Shown: piece by piece, positions 41,453-50,198 of the stretch
Position numbering within the stretch: position 1 is the stretch's first letter
Layout: the number at the start of each line of letters is the position of its first letter
DNA from: an uncultured Clostridia bacterium
GTDB taxonomy: Bacteria > Bacillota > Clostridia > Christensenellales > Borkfalkiaceae
Assembly (NCBI GenBank): GCA_944367535.1
Contig: CALVWQ010000009.1
Coordinates: 1-64,000 of the forward strand
Direction of reading: 5' to 3'
DNA: 64,000 nt
Notes under the pieces: model-generated
Told to the model about the DNA's origin: nothing
Databases searched by the model: none
What the model saw: only the letters and a program-made list of their open reading frames with translations
Translations under genes and position numbers: made by a program

Positions 41453-42157
41453 ATGCGGATTAACAGATTTCTCTCCGAGAGCGGAGTATGTTCAAGGCGG
41501 AATGCAGATAAACTGATTGAAGAAGGTTGCGTCAAAATAAACGGAAAAACAGCCGCTCTCGGCTCGGAAGTCGATGTGGGGTCTGACAGGGTTACCGTAA
41601 ACGGAAAAGCGGTTAATCCGGTAAAAACCTATGAATATTATATAATGAATAAGCCGAAAGGTTATGTCTGTACCGTTAAGGACGATAAGGACAGAAAAAC
41701 AGTCATGGATTTATTGCCGCATACTTCCGCTCGAGTTTTTCCGGTCGGAAGATTGGATTATGATACAGAAGGCCTTCTGATTTTGACAAATGACGGCGAC
41801 CTTACATATAAACTGACACATCCGAGGAATGAAATTCCCAAAACATATGTTGTCAAAACAGAAAAACCGCTCAGCGAAAAAGATATTTCGGCTTTAAGGT
41901 CAGGTGTGGTGATTGACGGAGTCAGAACAAAAAAATGCAATGTCTCACTTATAAAATCTACAAGTGAAGGTGCAAAATTACATATAACCATTACAGAAGG
42001 AAGAAACAGGCAAATAAGGAAAATGATAGAGGCTGTCGGAAACTCCGTGGATTTCCTAAAACGTATAAAAATAGGAGAATTGACTGTTTCGGGGCTTAAT
42101 CGCGGCGAGGTAAGAAAACTCACAGACGCGGAGATAAATTATCTTTTGTATTTATAA
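41453..42157 (+). CDS. rluB: RsuA/RluB-family rRNA pseudouridine synthase
   Basis: A 234-residue enzyme with an N-terminal S4 domain (MRINRFLSESGVCSRRNADKLIEEGCVKING) and the catalytic motif FPVGRLDYDTEGLLILTNDGDL (about residues 99-120) with the active Asp. EGRNRQIRKMIEAVG is the conserved C-terminal motif. RluB acts on 23S rRNA. It ends the operon before a strong terminator. Confidence 0.92.
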   Translation: MRINRFLSESGVCSRRNADKLIEEGCVKINGKTAALGSEVDVGSDRVTVNGKAVNPVKTYEYYIMNKPKGYVCTVKDDKDRKTVMDLLPHTSARVFPVGRLDYDTEGLLILTNDGDLTYKLTHPRNEIPKTYVVKTEKPLSEKDISALRSGVVIDGVRTKKCNVSLIKSTSEGAKLHITITEGRNRQIRKMIEAVGNSVDFLKRIKIGELTVSGLNRGEVRKLTDAEINYLLYL

Positions 42158-42264
42158 TCTAAAAAATAATTTATATTAAGTTAAAAGTTTTTATAAATTT
42201 ATATTTTCTACAAATTTGAATATAAAAAATAGCAATAAAATAAAACGATAAAAGCGGTATAAAA

Positions 42265-42300
42265 TGCCCGGAGCCCCGAATAAATACGGGGCTCCGGGCA
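42265..42300. terminator. GC-rich hairpin between convergent genes
   Basis: A perfect 14-base-pair stem TGCCCGGAGCCCCG / CGGGGCTCCGGGCA with an AATAAATA loop, strikingly GC-rich in an AT-rich setting. A-rich sequence to its left gives a T-rich tail for the minus-strand gene; the plus side ends TAAAATT. Probably bidirectional. Confidence 0.85.
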
Positions 42301-42351
42301 TAAAATTGAGATAAAATTGATTATAAATAATATAATTCTTTTTACAATTTG

Positions 42352-43629
42352 TTATTTGTTTTTATCATCGGTTTTAACTTTTACAAAATCAGTTTTTGAA
42401 AACAAAAATTCGAATATAAAGTATGCAAAAGAATTAAAAAATATAATACAAGGAACAAAAATAAATTTTATAAGACAGGGTTTATCTGTAAAATTTACAT
42501 TTAGAAGGAAATTCAATGCAAAAGTAATGAGCAATAAATTGAATAGCACTATCGCGCATGTTAACATTCTATCGCCGCTAATTGGCTTTACACGTGTTTT
42601 TTTGGGATTTCCGATATATTTTATCAAAAAAAATGTAAACAAAACAATAATAAGAACCGAACCAATTATTACTGCGGAATCGGAGAAAACATTTTTAAAT
42701 CTTATAAATAAAACCATGCTTTCAATAATTGCAAGTATAACAACGCACAGAACGGAAAAAAATTGTAATTTATTTTCATACAGGTTGCCTTTGGGCCGTG
42801 CTGCGCTTTTTGATGAAACTCGGACTTTATAGCCTTCTTTTTCGGCTTTGACCACTAAATCGCTGAAATCTATTTTTCCGCTTCGGTTTTTAACATCTTT
42901 CAACTCCGTGTCCAATGTGTCGGCAAATTTCTGGATGGGTTGCTCAGATAAATTGCCATGTTCTATATCAAGTTCTTCTATATGGACTTTTTCTTTTTCA
43001 TTTTTTTGAATTGCGGTCGCTTTAATTATTCCATTTAAAATATTTCTGAAATTAATTTCTTTTACATCAGCGTTAGATTCAGTTATTTGTTCCTGATTAC
43101 GAATATTATTAATAACCGGCGTATAACTAACATCCTCCTGTGTGATTTTGACCGATTCAATATTTTCAGGTTTAACCGCGTCATTCGGCATATCCGTCAA
43201 TTCGGAATTTTCAAAATTGGCATTCTGACGCTCTGAGACAGAATAATTGACGCTTGGTTGGGGAGAAGGTTGCGCTATGACAGGAACGACTTTTTCAGGT
43301 TGAACATTCATCAGTTTATCTATAATAGCGCGAGAAAAAGCCCAGTTTGTTAGATTTGAATCTACAAAATCCTTGCCTTTTTCGGTAATTTTTATAAATT
43401 TTCTTCTTCCGTCTTCAGCGTCAAACCAATATGATTTTACATATCCGAGATTTTCCAGCCTTTTTAAAGAGCTGTAAAGTGTTGCCTGATTTAACTGATA
43501 TTGTTTTTCGCTTTTAAGGTCAACCGTATCGATTATTTGTTGTGCATATTTATCGCCATCTAAAAGAGTATGAAGAATGATGGTATCAATATGACCGCGA
43601 ATAAGGTCGCTTGAAATTGCTTGTTCCAT
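42352..43629 (-). CDS. Membrane-anchored PadR-family regulator
   Basis: A 425-residue protein. Residues 1-90 are a PadR winged helix: IDTIILHTLLDGDKYAQQIID, NQATLYSSLKRLENLGYVKSYWF and GRRKFIKITEKGKDFV. A long polar, poorly conserved linker (about 105-285) follows, then four hydrophobic segments (about 286-306, 317-335, 355-377, 390-412). Usual PadR proteins are about 110-180 residues and soluble, so this is a membrane-tethered version. A near-consensus promoter lies 63 bases upstream and a 17-base palindrome just beyond it. Confidence 0.85.
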   Translation of the reverse strand: MEQAISSDLIRGHIDTIILHTLLDGDKYAQQIIDTVDLKSEKQYQLNQATLYSSLKRLENLGYVKSYWFDAEDGRRKFIKITEKGKDFVDSNLTNWAFSRAIIDKLMNVQPEKVVPVIAQPSPQPSVNYSVSERQNANFENSELTDMPNDAVKPENIESVKITQEDVSYTPVINNIRNQEQITESNADVKEINFRNILNGIIKATAIQKNEKEKVHIEELDIEHGNLSEQPIQKFADTLDTELKDVKNRSGKIDFSDLVVKAEKEGYKVRVSSKSAARPKGNLYENKLQFFSVLCVVILAIIESMVLFIRFKNVFSDSAVIIGSVLIIVLFTFFLIKYIGNPKKTRVKPISGDRMLTCAIVLFNLLLITFALNFLLNVNFTDKPCLIKFIFVPCIIFFNSFAYFIFEFLFSKTDFVKVKTDDKNK

Positions 43630-43691
43630 TTTTACGCTTTTCGCTCCGAATATAATAAATCTTAAGTTTTATATAATGCAATATTATAATT

Positions 43692-43720
43692 ATTATACAA
43701 CAATACCGAAGAATAGTCAA
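43692..43720 (-). promoter_or_regulatory. Promoter of the PadR-type gene
   Basis: On the minus strand: TTGACT (43720-43715), 17-base spacer, TATAAT (43697-43692). The leader contains CGGAG before the gene. Confidence 0.85.
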
Positions 43721-43745
43721 GAAAAAGTAAAAAAATCAGGTCGGG

Positions 43746-43762
43746 ATTATATCAGACATAAT
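43746..43762. promoter_or_regulatory. 17-base palindrome, copy 3 (before the PadR-type gene)
   Basis: ATTATATCAGACATAAT, one mismatch from the perfect palindrome at 33664. It lies 26 bases upstream of the -35 box of the PadR-type gene. It contains an ATG/ACAT dyad reminiscent of PadR operators, though with shorter spacing. Confidence 0.6.
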
Positions 43763-43992
43763 GCGGATACAATCTAAGGGGCAAAATGTGACTTAGTAGG
43801 CACAATCCAATATTAAGCTTTATATAAAAATAATATTAGTATTTTTTAATATTATTAAAATTTTTTATAATTTATTGAAATTTTATAATAGATAAAAACA
43901 AGATTGCTAAAAAAGTTTTTTAAATATTAAAATTGTTGTTTTAAGATTTTAATAATTTTTCGGTTAATTTGACGTTATTAACATTTTCGACC
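43763..43992. other. AT-rich intergenic region, nothing recognised
   Basis: Very AT-rich DNA between the PadR control region and the hairpin at 43993. I see no gene with a ribosome-binding site, no terminator and no known RNA motif. Confidence 0.6.
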
Positions 43993-44032
43993 CTTAACTA
44001 TGCGTAAAAGCCGTGTTTTGCGCATAGTTAAG
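43993..44032. repeat. Long hairpin upstream of the recombinase gene
   Basis: CTTAACTATGCG and CGCATAGTTAAG form a perfect 12-base-pair stem; inner AAAA/TTTT pairing extends it to about 17 around a GCCGTG loop. No T run follows, so it is not an ordinary terminator. It could be a protein site, perhaps for the recombinase, or a structured RNA. Confidence 0.6.
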
Positions 44033-44155
44033 TATGTCTCTTACCTATTGAAAAATGATAAATCGCCTGATAAAATCTATTGATTTTTGTTGTTGATAAC
44101 TTTTCCCCTTTGCATATTGATGATGTTTCATTAAATTAAACATTGCTAAAATTCC

Positions 44156-44184
44156 TTTACTTTTATTGTCTATAATGGTAAAAT
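44156..44184 (+). promoter_or_regulatory. Promoter of the Xer-type recombinase, leaderless layout
   Basis: TTTACT (44156-44161), 17-base spacer, extended -10 TGGTAAAAT ending at 44184, then seven bases to ATG 44192. A TATAAT at 44171 is an alternative. No ribosome-binding site is present. Confidence 0.6.
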
Positions 44185-44191
44185 TTAAATT

Positions 44192-45256
44192 ATGAAAGCA
44201 AAATCTTATTTTGAAGAACGTGAAATTTCATGTACGGACCGAACTGAAGCAATTGTAGATACTCTTCCGTATTTTGTGAGAGATTTTTTTATAGGTGTCG
44301 AGCACAGAACCTCACCTTTAACTCGCCTAAATTACGCATATGACCTTCGCGTTTTCTTTGACTTTCTTTCTAAAAAAGTTTTTCGTGGCAAATCTGTGCA
44401 AGATATTGAATTAGAAGATCTCGACTCGTTGGAAGCTTCGGATATTGAATATTTTTTAAGTTATCTTTCGCATTATCAGATTAACGGTAAATCAGAACGT
44501 TGCACCGAAAGCGGCAAGGCAAGAAAATTATCTACCCTGCGCGCCTTTTATAAATATTTATTTAATAAAAACAAGGTTAAAGCCAATACCCCAACAAAAG
44601 TCGAAATGCCTAAGATTCACGAGAAGGAAATAATTCGTCTTGAAACTACTGAGAAAGTCGATGAAATAGGAAATATTTTGAGTGTTGTTGAAAACGGCAG
44701 CGGACTTACAAAAAAACAATATTCTTTTCATAACAGTACAGGACTAAGGGATACTGCAATTATCACGCTTTTTCTTGGCACGGGAATCCGTATCAGTGAA
44801 CTTGTCGGATTGAATATAGAAGATTTTGATTTTTCGACTAATAGTTTCGTCGTTACCAGAAAAGGCGGTAACAGAGCTGTCCTCTATTACAATGATATGG
44901 TTTCCGATGCGATAAAAAATTATCTTTCAGTCAGAGAAAACATTTCTGGTTCGGATGATTCTCATGCTTTGTTTTTGTCTTTACAAAACAGACGGATTTC
45001 AACACGTCAGGTGCAGGAATTAGTAAAAAAATATGCCAGAATAGTTTCACCGCTCAAAAAAATTACTCCTCATAAACTGAGGAGTACGTTTGGAACAAAC
45101 CTTTACCGCCAGACAGGAGATATTTATGTTGTGGCAGATTGCCTAGGACACAAAGATGTCAATACAACAAAAAAACATTATGCCGCAATTACCGAAGATG
45201 TACGGAAAAAGGCGGGGCTTTCCCTTACAATAGGAAAAACTGACAAAGATGAATAA
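44192..45256 (+). CDS. XerC/XerD-type tyrosine recombinase
   Basis: A 354-residue recombinase. The core-binding N-terminus (TRLNYAYDLRVFFDFLS, KARKLSTLRAFYKYLF) is followed by catalytic Arg in GTGIRISELVGL (about residue 197), His and Arg in TPHKLRSTFG (about 292 and 295), His in CLGHKDVNTTKKHYAAI (about 320) and the final Tyr (about 329). There is no arm-binding domain and no mobile gene nearby, and lexA follows, so it is probably a chromosomal Xer protein for dimer resolution. It is about 50 residues longer than classic XerC. Confidence 0.9.
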   Translation: MKAKSYFEEREISCTDRTEAIVDTLPYFVRDFFIGVEHRTSPLTRLNYAYDLRVFFDFLSKKVFRGKSVQDIELEDLDSLEASDIEYFLSYLSHYQINGKSERCTESGKARKLSTLRAFYKYLFNKNKVKANTPTKVEMPKIHEKEIIRLETTEKVDEIGNILSVVENGSGLTKKQYSFHNSTGLRDTAIITLFLGTGIRISELVGLNIEDFDFSTNSFVVTRKGGNRAVLYYNDMVSDAIKNYLSVRENISGSDDSHALFLSLQNRRISTRQVQELVKKYARIVSPLKKITPHKLRSTFGTNLYRQTGDIYVVADCLGHKDVNTTKKHYAAITEDVRKKAGLSLTIGKTDKDE

Positions 45257-45262
45257 CGAGTT

Positions 45263-45427
45263 TTACTCTTTTATTATACCTGTGATTTTGATTATTTTAT
45301 AATTTTTATCCGGTTCTATGCACTTACCGCAATTGTCGCATATTTTTGTCGGGTCAAGGTCGCAGAAATCGTCTTCGCATTCGTTATATTCGTCGTATGA
45401 TAGATTCTTTGTTTCAATATCTTTCAT
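45263..45427 (-). CDS. Small Cys-rich protein divergent from lexA
   Basis: A 54-residue protein beginning MKDIETKNLSYDEYNECEDD. It carries five cysteines, four of them in CD..ICDNCGKC (about residues 22-36), suggesting a single zinc knuckle or metal site, and a short basic tail. The gene is well supported for its size: AGAGGT ribosome-binding site eight bases before ATG, and a TTGTAT-17-TATAAT promoter at 45475-45447. It is transcribed away from lexA. Similar small proteins occur next to lexA in Clostridia as far as I recall; the role is unknown. Confidence 0.75.
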   Translation of the reverse strand: MKDIETKNLSYDEYNECEDDFCDLDPTKICDNCGKCIEPDKNYKIIKITGIIKE

Positions 45428-45446
45428 TGTTTACCTCTTATTCTCT

Positions 45447-45475
45447 ATTATACTATTTATTTTTGAAAAATACAA
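45447..45475 (-). promoter_or_regulatory. Promoter of the small Cys-rich gene
   Basis: On the minus strand: TTGTAT (45475-45470), 17-base spacer, TATAAT (45452-45447). It starts 20 bases from the LexA box. Confidence 0.8.
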
Positions 45476-45495
45476 GAAAAAAGTTATAAAAAATT

Positions 45496-45507
45496 AAACA
45501 TTTGTTT
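45496..45507. promoter_or_regulatory. Probable LexA operator
   Basis: AAACATTTGTTT, a symmetrical variant of the Gram-positive LexA box (GAACnnnnGTTC type), overlapping the lexA -35 box. This suggests autoregulation. Confidence 0.65.
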
Positions 45508-45534
45508 GCATTCTATATCCATTTGGTGTATAAT
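45506..45534 (+). promoter_or_regulatory. lexA promoter, leaderless layout
   Basis: TTGCAT (45506-45511), 17-base spacer, TATAAT (45529-45534), only six bases before ATG 45541. The transcript should begin at the start codon. Confidence 0.78.
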
Positions 45535-45540
45535 ATAACC

Positions 45541-46134
45541 ATGACGAAAGAGAAATTAAACGAAAAGTTGGCGGAAGTTTATAAGTTTACTTATGACTAT
45601 ATTGAAACTCACGGTTTTCCCCCATCAGTACGCGAGATTTGCGCAAAACTCAATATTAAGTCTACCGCTACGGCTTATACTTATATAGAACGCCTTAAAG
45701 AACAAGGGCTTTTAAATAAAAGTCCTCAAAAAAAACGTGCAATAAGCGTATCTGGTCCGCGTGCCTTTAAGTCTGTTCCTCTTGTCGGAGTTATAACGGC
45801 GGGCAAGCCTATTTTTGCCGTTGAAAATCTCGAAGGGTATTTTCCTCTACCCTCCGATTTCGGCGGCGATAATGAATTTGCCCTTCGAGTATCGGGTGAG
45901 AGCATGATAAACGCAGGCATTTATGACAATGATATTATTATTGTAAACAGACAGGCAACGGCTGAAAACGGTGAAATAGTCGTTGCTCTTGTAGGTGATG
46001 AAGCTACCGTGAAGCGTTTTTTCAAAAGAGACGGCAAATTCGTGCTTCATCCCGAGAATGATTCCATGAGCGACCTGATTTACGACGATGTCGCTATACT
46101 AGGTGTAGTAAAAGGCTTGATGCGTAAATTCTGA
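45541..46134 (+). CDS. lexA: LexA repressor
   Basis: A 197-residue SOS repressor. The winged helix contains FPPSVREICAKLNIKSTATAYTYI. The autocleavage Ala-Gly is in LVGVITAGKPIF (about residue 88), the catalytic Ser in RVSGESMINAGIYDND (about 121) and the Lys in GDEATVKRFF (about 158). ATG 45541 is the start: the frame extends upstream only through the promoter. It has no ribosome-binding site and is probably read as a leaderless mRNA. Confidence 0.95.
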   Translation: MTKEKLNEKLAEVYKFTYDYIETHGFPPSVREICAKLNIKSTATAYTYIERLKEQGLLNKSPQKKRAISVSGPRAFKSVPLVGVITAGKPIFAVENLEGYFPLPSDFGGDNEFALRVSGESMINAGIYDNDIIIVNRQATAENGEIVVALVGDEATVKRFFKRDGKFVLHPENDSMSDLIYDDVAILGVVKGLMRKF

Positions 46135-46161
46135 ATTTTTCATCAAAATAACGTCATAATT

Positions 46162-47370
46162 TCAGATATTCAAATTGTATAAGGCGATTTTACAGTGTTC
46201 GTAAGTAAGACCCCCTTGCAGATATCCGATATAAGGAGGCCTTATCGGAGCGTCGGCGGATAATTCAATCGATGCTCCTTGTACAAAGCACCCTGCAGCC
46301 ATTATCACTTCGTCTTCATATCCGGGCATTTCCCAAGGCATTACAGTTACATTGCTGTCTATCGGTGAGTTTTCCTGAATACTTTGTATAAACGATATTA
46401 ACTTATCTTTTTCGACGAATTTAACGGATGTAATTATATCATTAGGCAATTTTCCCGGTTTCGGCAGTGTTTCATAACCGAGCGTGCTCAATACCGATGA
46501 AAAGAGCATTGCGCCTTTTACGGATTGCGAAACGACGTGCGGAGCAAGGAACAAACCTTGATAGAAATATTGATATCCCATAAAGTATGAGCCTACTTCG
46601 GAGCCTATTGACGGAGCGGTAATTCTGTTAAATACCAAATCCACATATTTTTTATCGCCCGCAACATACCCGCCTGTCGGAGCGATACCTCCTCCCGGGT
46701 TTTTTATCATTGAGCCAGCCAATAGATTTACCCCGACTTCGGTCGGCTCTTTTTTTTCGATAAACTCTCCGTAACAGTTATCGAGCATTATACAGCCGTC
46801 AAAACCTAAGTTTCTTATAAACTCAACAATTTCCTTGATTTCTTGAACGGAAAGCGCATCGCGCCATTCGTAGCCTCTCGAACGTTGTATATATATCATC
46901 TGCGGTTTGGTTGAATGAATCTGTTTTATGATTAAATTTTTATCAATTTTATTGTTTTTAAGAGGAACCGTATAAAAACTTATTCTTAAATCGGCAAGTG
47001 AGCCTATATTTTCTCCTCTTATAACATCCGACAGCGTGTCATACGGTTCCCCCGTTATGCTCAAAACCGAATCACCTGGTCTTAAAATGCCGAAAAGACA
47101 TGATGAAAGCGCGTGAGTGCCGGAAACCATAAGCGGAGAACAAATAGCGGCCTCGGCGCCGAAAATGTCGGCTACAACTTTGTTTAAAGTATCTCTTCCC
47201 TCGTCTCCGTATCCGTAACCGCTTGTACCGCAGAAATGCCTTAGTGCAATTTTATTTTTCTTGAATGCTTCCAGTACTTTATTTTGATTGTAAAGAGCAA
47301 TTTCTTCAACAACTTCAAATTTGCGTCTTAATTTTTTTTCACAATTATTTATTAGTTTTAAGTCTGTCAT
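46162..47370 (-). CDS. Methionine gamma-lyase-like / aluminum-resistance family PLP protein
   Basis: A 402-residue PLP-dependent protein of the YnbB family. ATG 47370 overlaps the miaA stop (ATGA); an ATG 24 bases further upstream is possible. Visible family features are HFCGTSGYGYGDEGRDTL, CSPLMVSGTHALSSCLFG, LDNCYGEFIEK and SMIKNPGGGIAPTGGY with the PLP lysine in that region. Its substrate is uncertain; annotations vary between methionine gamma-lyase and cystathionine lyase-like. The miaA linkage is common in Firmicutes. Confidence 0.9.
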   Translation of the reverse strand: MTDLKLINNCEKKLRRKFEVVEEIALYNQNKVLEAFKKNKIALRHFCGTSGYGYGDEGRDTLNKVVADIFGAEAAICSPLMVSGTHALSSCLFGILRPGDSVLSITGEPYDTLSDVIRGENIGSLADLRISFYTVPLKNNKIDKNLIIKQIHSTKPQMIYIQRSRGYEWRDALSVQEIKEIVEFIRNLGFDGCIMLDNCYGEFIEKKEPTEVGVNLLAGSMIKNPGGGIAPTGGYVAGDKKYVDLVFNRITAPSIGSEVGSYFMGYQYFYQGLFLAPHVVSQSVKGAMLFSSVLSTLGYETLPKPGKLPNDIITSVKFVEKDKLISFIQSIQENSPIDSNVTVMPWEMPGYEDEVIMAAGCFVQGASIELSADAPIRPPYIGYLQGGLTYEHCKIALYNLNI

Positions 47371-48275
47371 ATAGATTTGTATATCCTTTCGCATATTTTT
47401 GCTGCGTTGCTTTTTATGTCGACTGATTCTAAATATTGCAATCCACTTATTTTTTTGAAAAAAGTAATCTGACGTTTTGCGTAATGCCGGGTATTTAATT
47501 TTATTAATTCAATCGCTTCTGAAAGCGTGTATTCACCTGTAAGATAACCGTATATTTCTTTATACCCGATTCCCTGCATACATTGATTTTCGAGTGTGAT
47601 ACCGTCTTTTTGCAGATTTTTGACTTCATTTATGAGACCGTACTCTATCATTTTGTCTACCCTTGCATCTATACGAGAATATAATTCTTCTCGAGGATAT
47701 AAAAAAGAATATGCACTATATTCATATCGTGGCGTCATATCATCGCGAATATCGGATTTTTTTATACCGTTTTCAAAAATTTCAAGTGCGCGAATGACTC
47801 TTTTTAAGTCGTTTGGATGGAGTTTTTCGGCGCTTTCGCGATCTTTTTCTTTCAGAATTTCATAAACATAAGAATTACCGTGTATTTTTGAAAGTTCTTT
47901 ATATTTTTCGCGTACTTGCGGGTTCCCTATACCCTTTCCGTAGGAATAATTGTATAGCAAAGAGTTGATATAAAAACCAGTTCCGCCGCAAATAATAGGA
48001 ATTTTGTCTCGAGATAAAAGGTTTTCTACGATGGGCAAGGCAAGTTCTCTGTAATTACCCACGGTAAAATTGTCCTTAGGGTCGGCTACATCTATCAAAT
48101 GATGCTTTATGCCCTGTTTTTCGTCGTCGTCGGGTTTGGCGGTTCCTATATCGAGCCTTTTGTAAACATTCATAGAATCGGCAGAAATTATTTCCGAATC
48201 GAGAATTTTCGCGCATTCTACCGCAAGTGCGCTTTTTCCCGATGCTGTCGGCCCGCAGATAATCAATAATTTCAT
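47367..48275 (-). CDS. miaA: tRNA dimethylallyltransferase
   Basis: A 302-residue enzyme adding a dimethylallyl group to A37 of tRNAs. The P-loop IICGPTASGKSALAVE, SADSMNVYKRLDIGTAKP and HLIDVADP are typical; the swinging domain ends TRHYAKRQITFFKK. It provides the substrate for MiaB, encoded at the other end of the same cluster. The gene starts 30 bases after mutL. Confidence 0.95.
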   Translation of the reverse strand: MKLLIICGPTASGKSALAVECAKILDSEIISADSMNVYKRLDIGTAKPDDDEKQGIKHHLIDVADPKDNFTVGNYRELALPIVENLLSRDKIPIICGGTGFYINSLLYNYSYGKGIGNPQVREKYKELSKIHGNSYVYEILKEKDRESAEKLHPNDLKRVIRALEIFENGIKKSDIRDDMTPRYEYSAYSFLYPREELYSRIDARVDKMIEYGLINEVKNLQKDGITLENQCMQGIGYKEIYGYLTGEYTLSEAIELIKLNTRHYAKRQITFFKKISGLQYLESVDIKSNAAKICERIYKSI

Positions 48276-48305
48276 AATAATAAATTAAATATAAATAAAT
48301 ATTAA

Positions 48306-50198
48306 TTACACAATCCTTTTGAACCATTTGTCTATTTCGGTTCTTGTAATTCTGACCGCCACGGGTCTCCCGTGTGGGCATTTTAAGCCGATATCGGCTT
48401 TAAGCGCTTTTGTAAGTACTTCAATTTCCTGCGGTCTTAATGTATCACCGGATTTTATCGCTGCTTTACATGCTTTTTGCGCTATTTTTTCTTTCAAAAG
48501 ATTTTTCATTTCTGGTTTGTTAAGCGACGCAGGGTCGGAAAGAAGTTCGTCGAAAAACTTCCCTATATTCATATCTATAATACATAATGGCAAAGAAGAT
48601 ATTTTATATGTATTTTTACCGAATTCGGATATCTCTATGCCCATTTGATTTAAAGTATCTGTTTTATCATGCAAAAAATTATATTCCTGACTGTTTACGT
48701 CAAGAATATAAGGGATTATGAGAGGCTGGGTGTCGACGGAATTAGATTCAATCTGAGACATCAACTTATCGAATAATATTCTTTCATGGGCAGCATGCTG
48801 GTCTGCTAGATACATAGCTTGTCCGTCATCAAAAATAAGATAAGTATTCAGTATTTGTCCGATATATTTTAATTCGGAAACGTAATCAATTTTTTCCTGT
48901 TCGAGCTTAACAGAATGCGATAATTGAAATTCTTTTTCTTTTTCTTTTTTTATTTTTTCAAGGTTTTCGATATACAATTTGTTTTGAACAAAAATATCGT
49001 CAAGATTTTGTTGTTCGGAATTTTTCTTGTCATCAATAGTTTCTTTTTTTAAAGCGTTTGAGACACCGCTGTCGGCAAAACTGATTTTTCCAAATGAATA
49101 TTTTGAATCGTTTTTAATATTATGCGTGGCATAATCATACTTCTTTTCTACTGTATTATCAAGGTTATTTTGCGGTGTGAATTCTCTTTTATCCACCACA
49201 ATATCAAGAGCGTCGCTTATACCGTCCAAGACTTTTGAAATTACAGAATAAAGCGCGCCATATACAATCTGATTATTGGAAAAACGTACATCCGTTTTAT
49301 TCGGGTGAACATTTACGTCCACTGCCTGTAAAGGAATTTCTGCAAACAAAACAAAAAACGGATATTGTCTTTTCATTAGATATGCCGCATACGCATTATG
49401 TATAGCCGACAACACTGTCTGATTGGAAATATATCGTCCATTCAGAAAAAAGGTCTGATATGTTCTATTTGGCTTGGTAAAATCTTGTTTTCCGATATAT
49501 CCGTATATTTTTATACCGTTTTTTTCGGAATTCACATAATAACATTTGTCTAATATTGAGCCATATATGCAAATCATTGCAGCATCAAGCCCGTCCCCGT
49601 ATGATTGATATATGGTTTTTCCGTCGGAAATAAATTTAAAAGCGATATTGACATTGCCTAGAATAAATCTTGCAATGTATGTGCTTATATCACTTTCTTC
49701 GCTTTTTGCGCTTTTTAGAAATTTCTCTCTCGCAGGAGTGTTATAGAACAGGTTTCTGACGGTTATTTCCGTTCCTTTCGGAGAACCGCAATCTTCAACA
49801 TTTCCTATTATCCCCCCTTCGGCGCTTATTGATGCACCGAGTTGTTCGTTTTCGGGCTTAGAGATTATCGTAATTTTTGACACGGATGCGATACTTGCAA
49901 GTGCTTCGCCCCTGAATCCGAGTGTATTTATGTTTTCCAAATCTTCTACGCGGAGTATTTTACTTGTAGCGTGTGGCAACAGTGCCTTTTTTAACTCGCT
50001 TTTTTCTATTCCGTTACCGTCGTCTGTAACGCGTATAAAAGATTTTCCCCCGTCTTCGATTTCGACGGTTATGTTTCTGGCGCCGGCGTCTATTGAATTT
50101 TCAACCAATTCCTTTACAACGGAAAAAGGTCTCTCAACAACTTCTCCCGCGGCTATTCGATTATATATTTCACTGCTTAAAATATTTATTTTACTCAT
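48306..50198 (-). CDS. mutL: DNA mismatch repair protein MutL
   Basis: A 630-residue MutL. The GHKL ATPase N-terminus shows ELVENSIDAGARNITVEIEDGG (split motif), TDDGNGI and LGFRGEALASIAS. The C-terminal endonuclease motif DQHAAHERI is at about residue 466, with KACKAAIKSGD and CPHGRPVAVRI further on, so this MutL should nick DNA, as in bacteria lacking MutH. It overlaps mutS by eight bases. Confidence 0.96.
   Translation of the reverse strand: MSKINILSSEIYNRIAAGEVVERPFSVVKELVENSIDAGARNITVEIEDGGKSFIRVTDDGNGIEKSELKKALLPHATSKILRVEDLENINTLGFRGEALASIASVSKITIISKPENEQLGASISAEGGIIGNVEDCGSPKGTEITVRNLFYNTPAREKFLKSAKSEESDISTYIARFILGNVNIAFKFISDGKTIYQSYGDGLDAAMICIYGSILDKCYYVNSEKNGIKIYGYIGKQDFTKPNRTYQTFFLNGRYISNQTVLSAIHNAYAAYLMKRQYPFFVLFAEIPLQAVDVNVHPNKTDVRFSNNQIVYGALYSVISKVLDGISDALDIVVDKREFTPQNNLDNTVEKKYDYATHNIKNDSKYSFGKISFADSGVSNALKKETIDDKKNSEQQNLDDIFVQNKLYIENLEKIKKEKEKEFQLSHSVKLEQEKIDYVSELKYIGQILNTYLIFDDGQAMYLADQHAAHERILFDKLMSQIESNSVDTQPLIIPYILDVNSQEYNFLHDKTDTLNQMGIEISEFGKNTYKISSLPLCIIDMNIGKFFDELLSDPASLNKPEMKNLLKEKIAQKACKAAIKSGDTLRPQEIEVLTKALKADIGLKCPHGRPVAVRITRTEIDKWFKRIV

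Noticed and set aside
43963..44060. A dif-type recombination site before the Xer gene
   Set aside because: The hairpin does not match the Firmicute dif sequence as I know it, so I kept it only as an unexplained hairpin.
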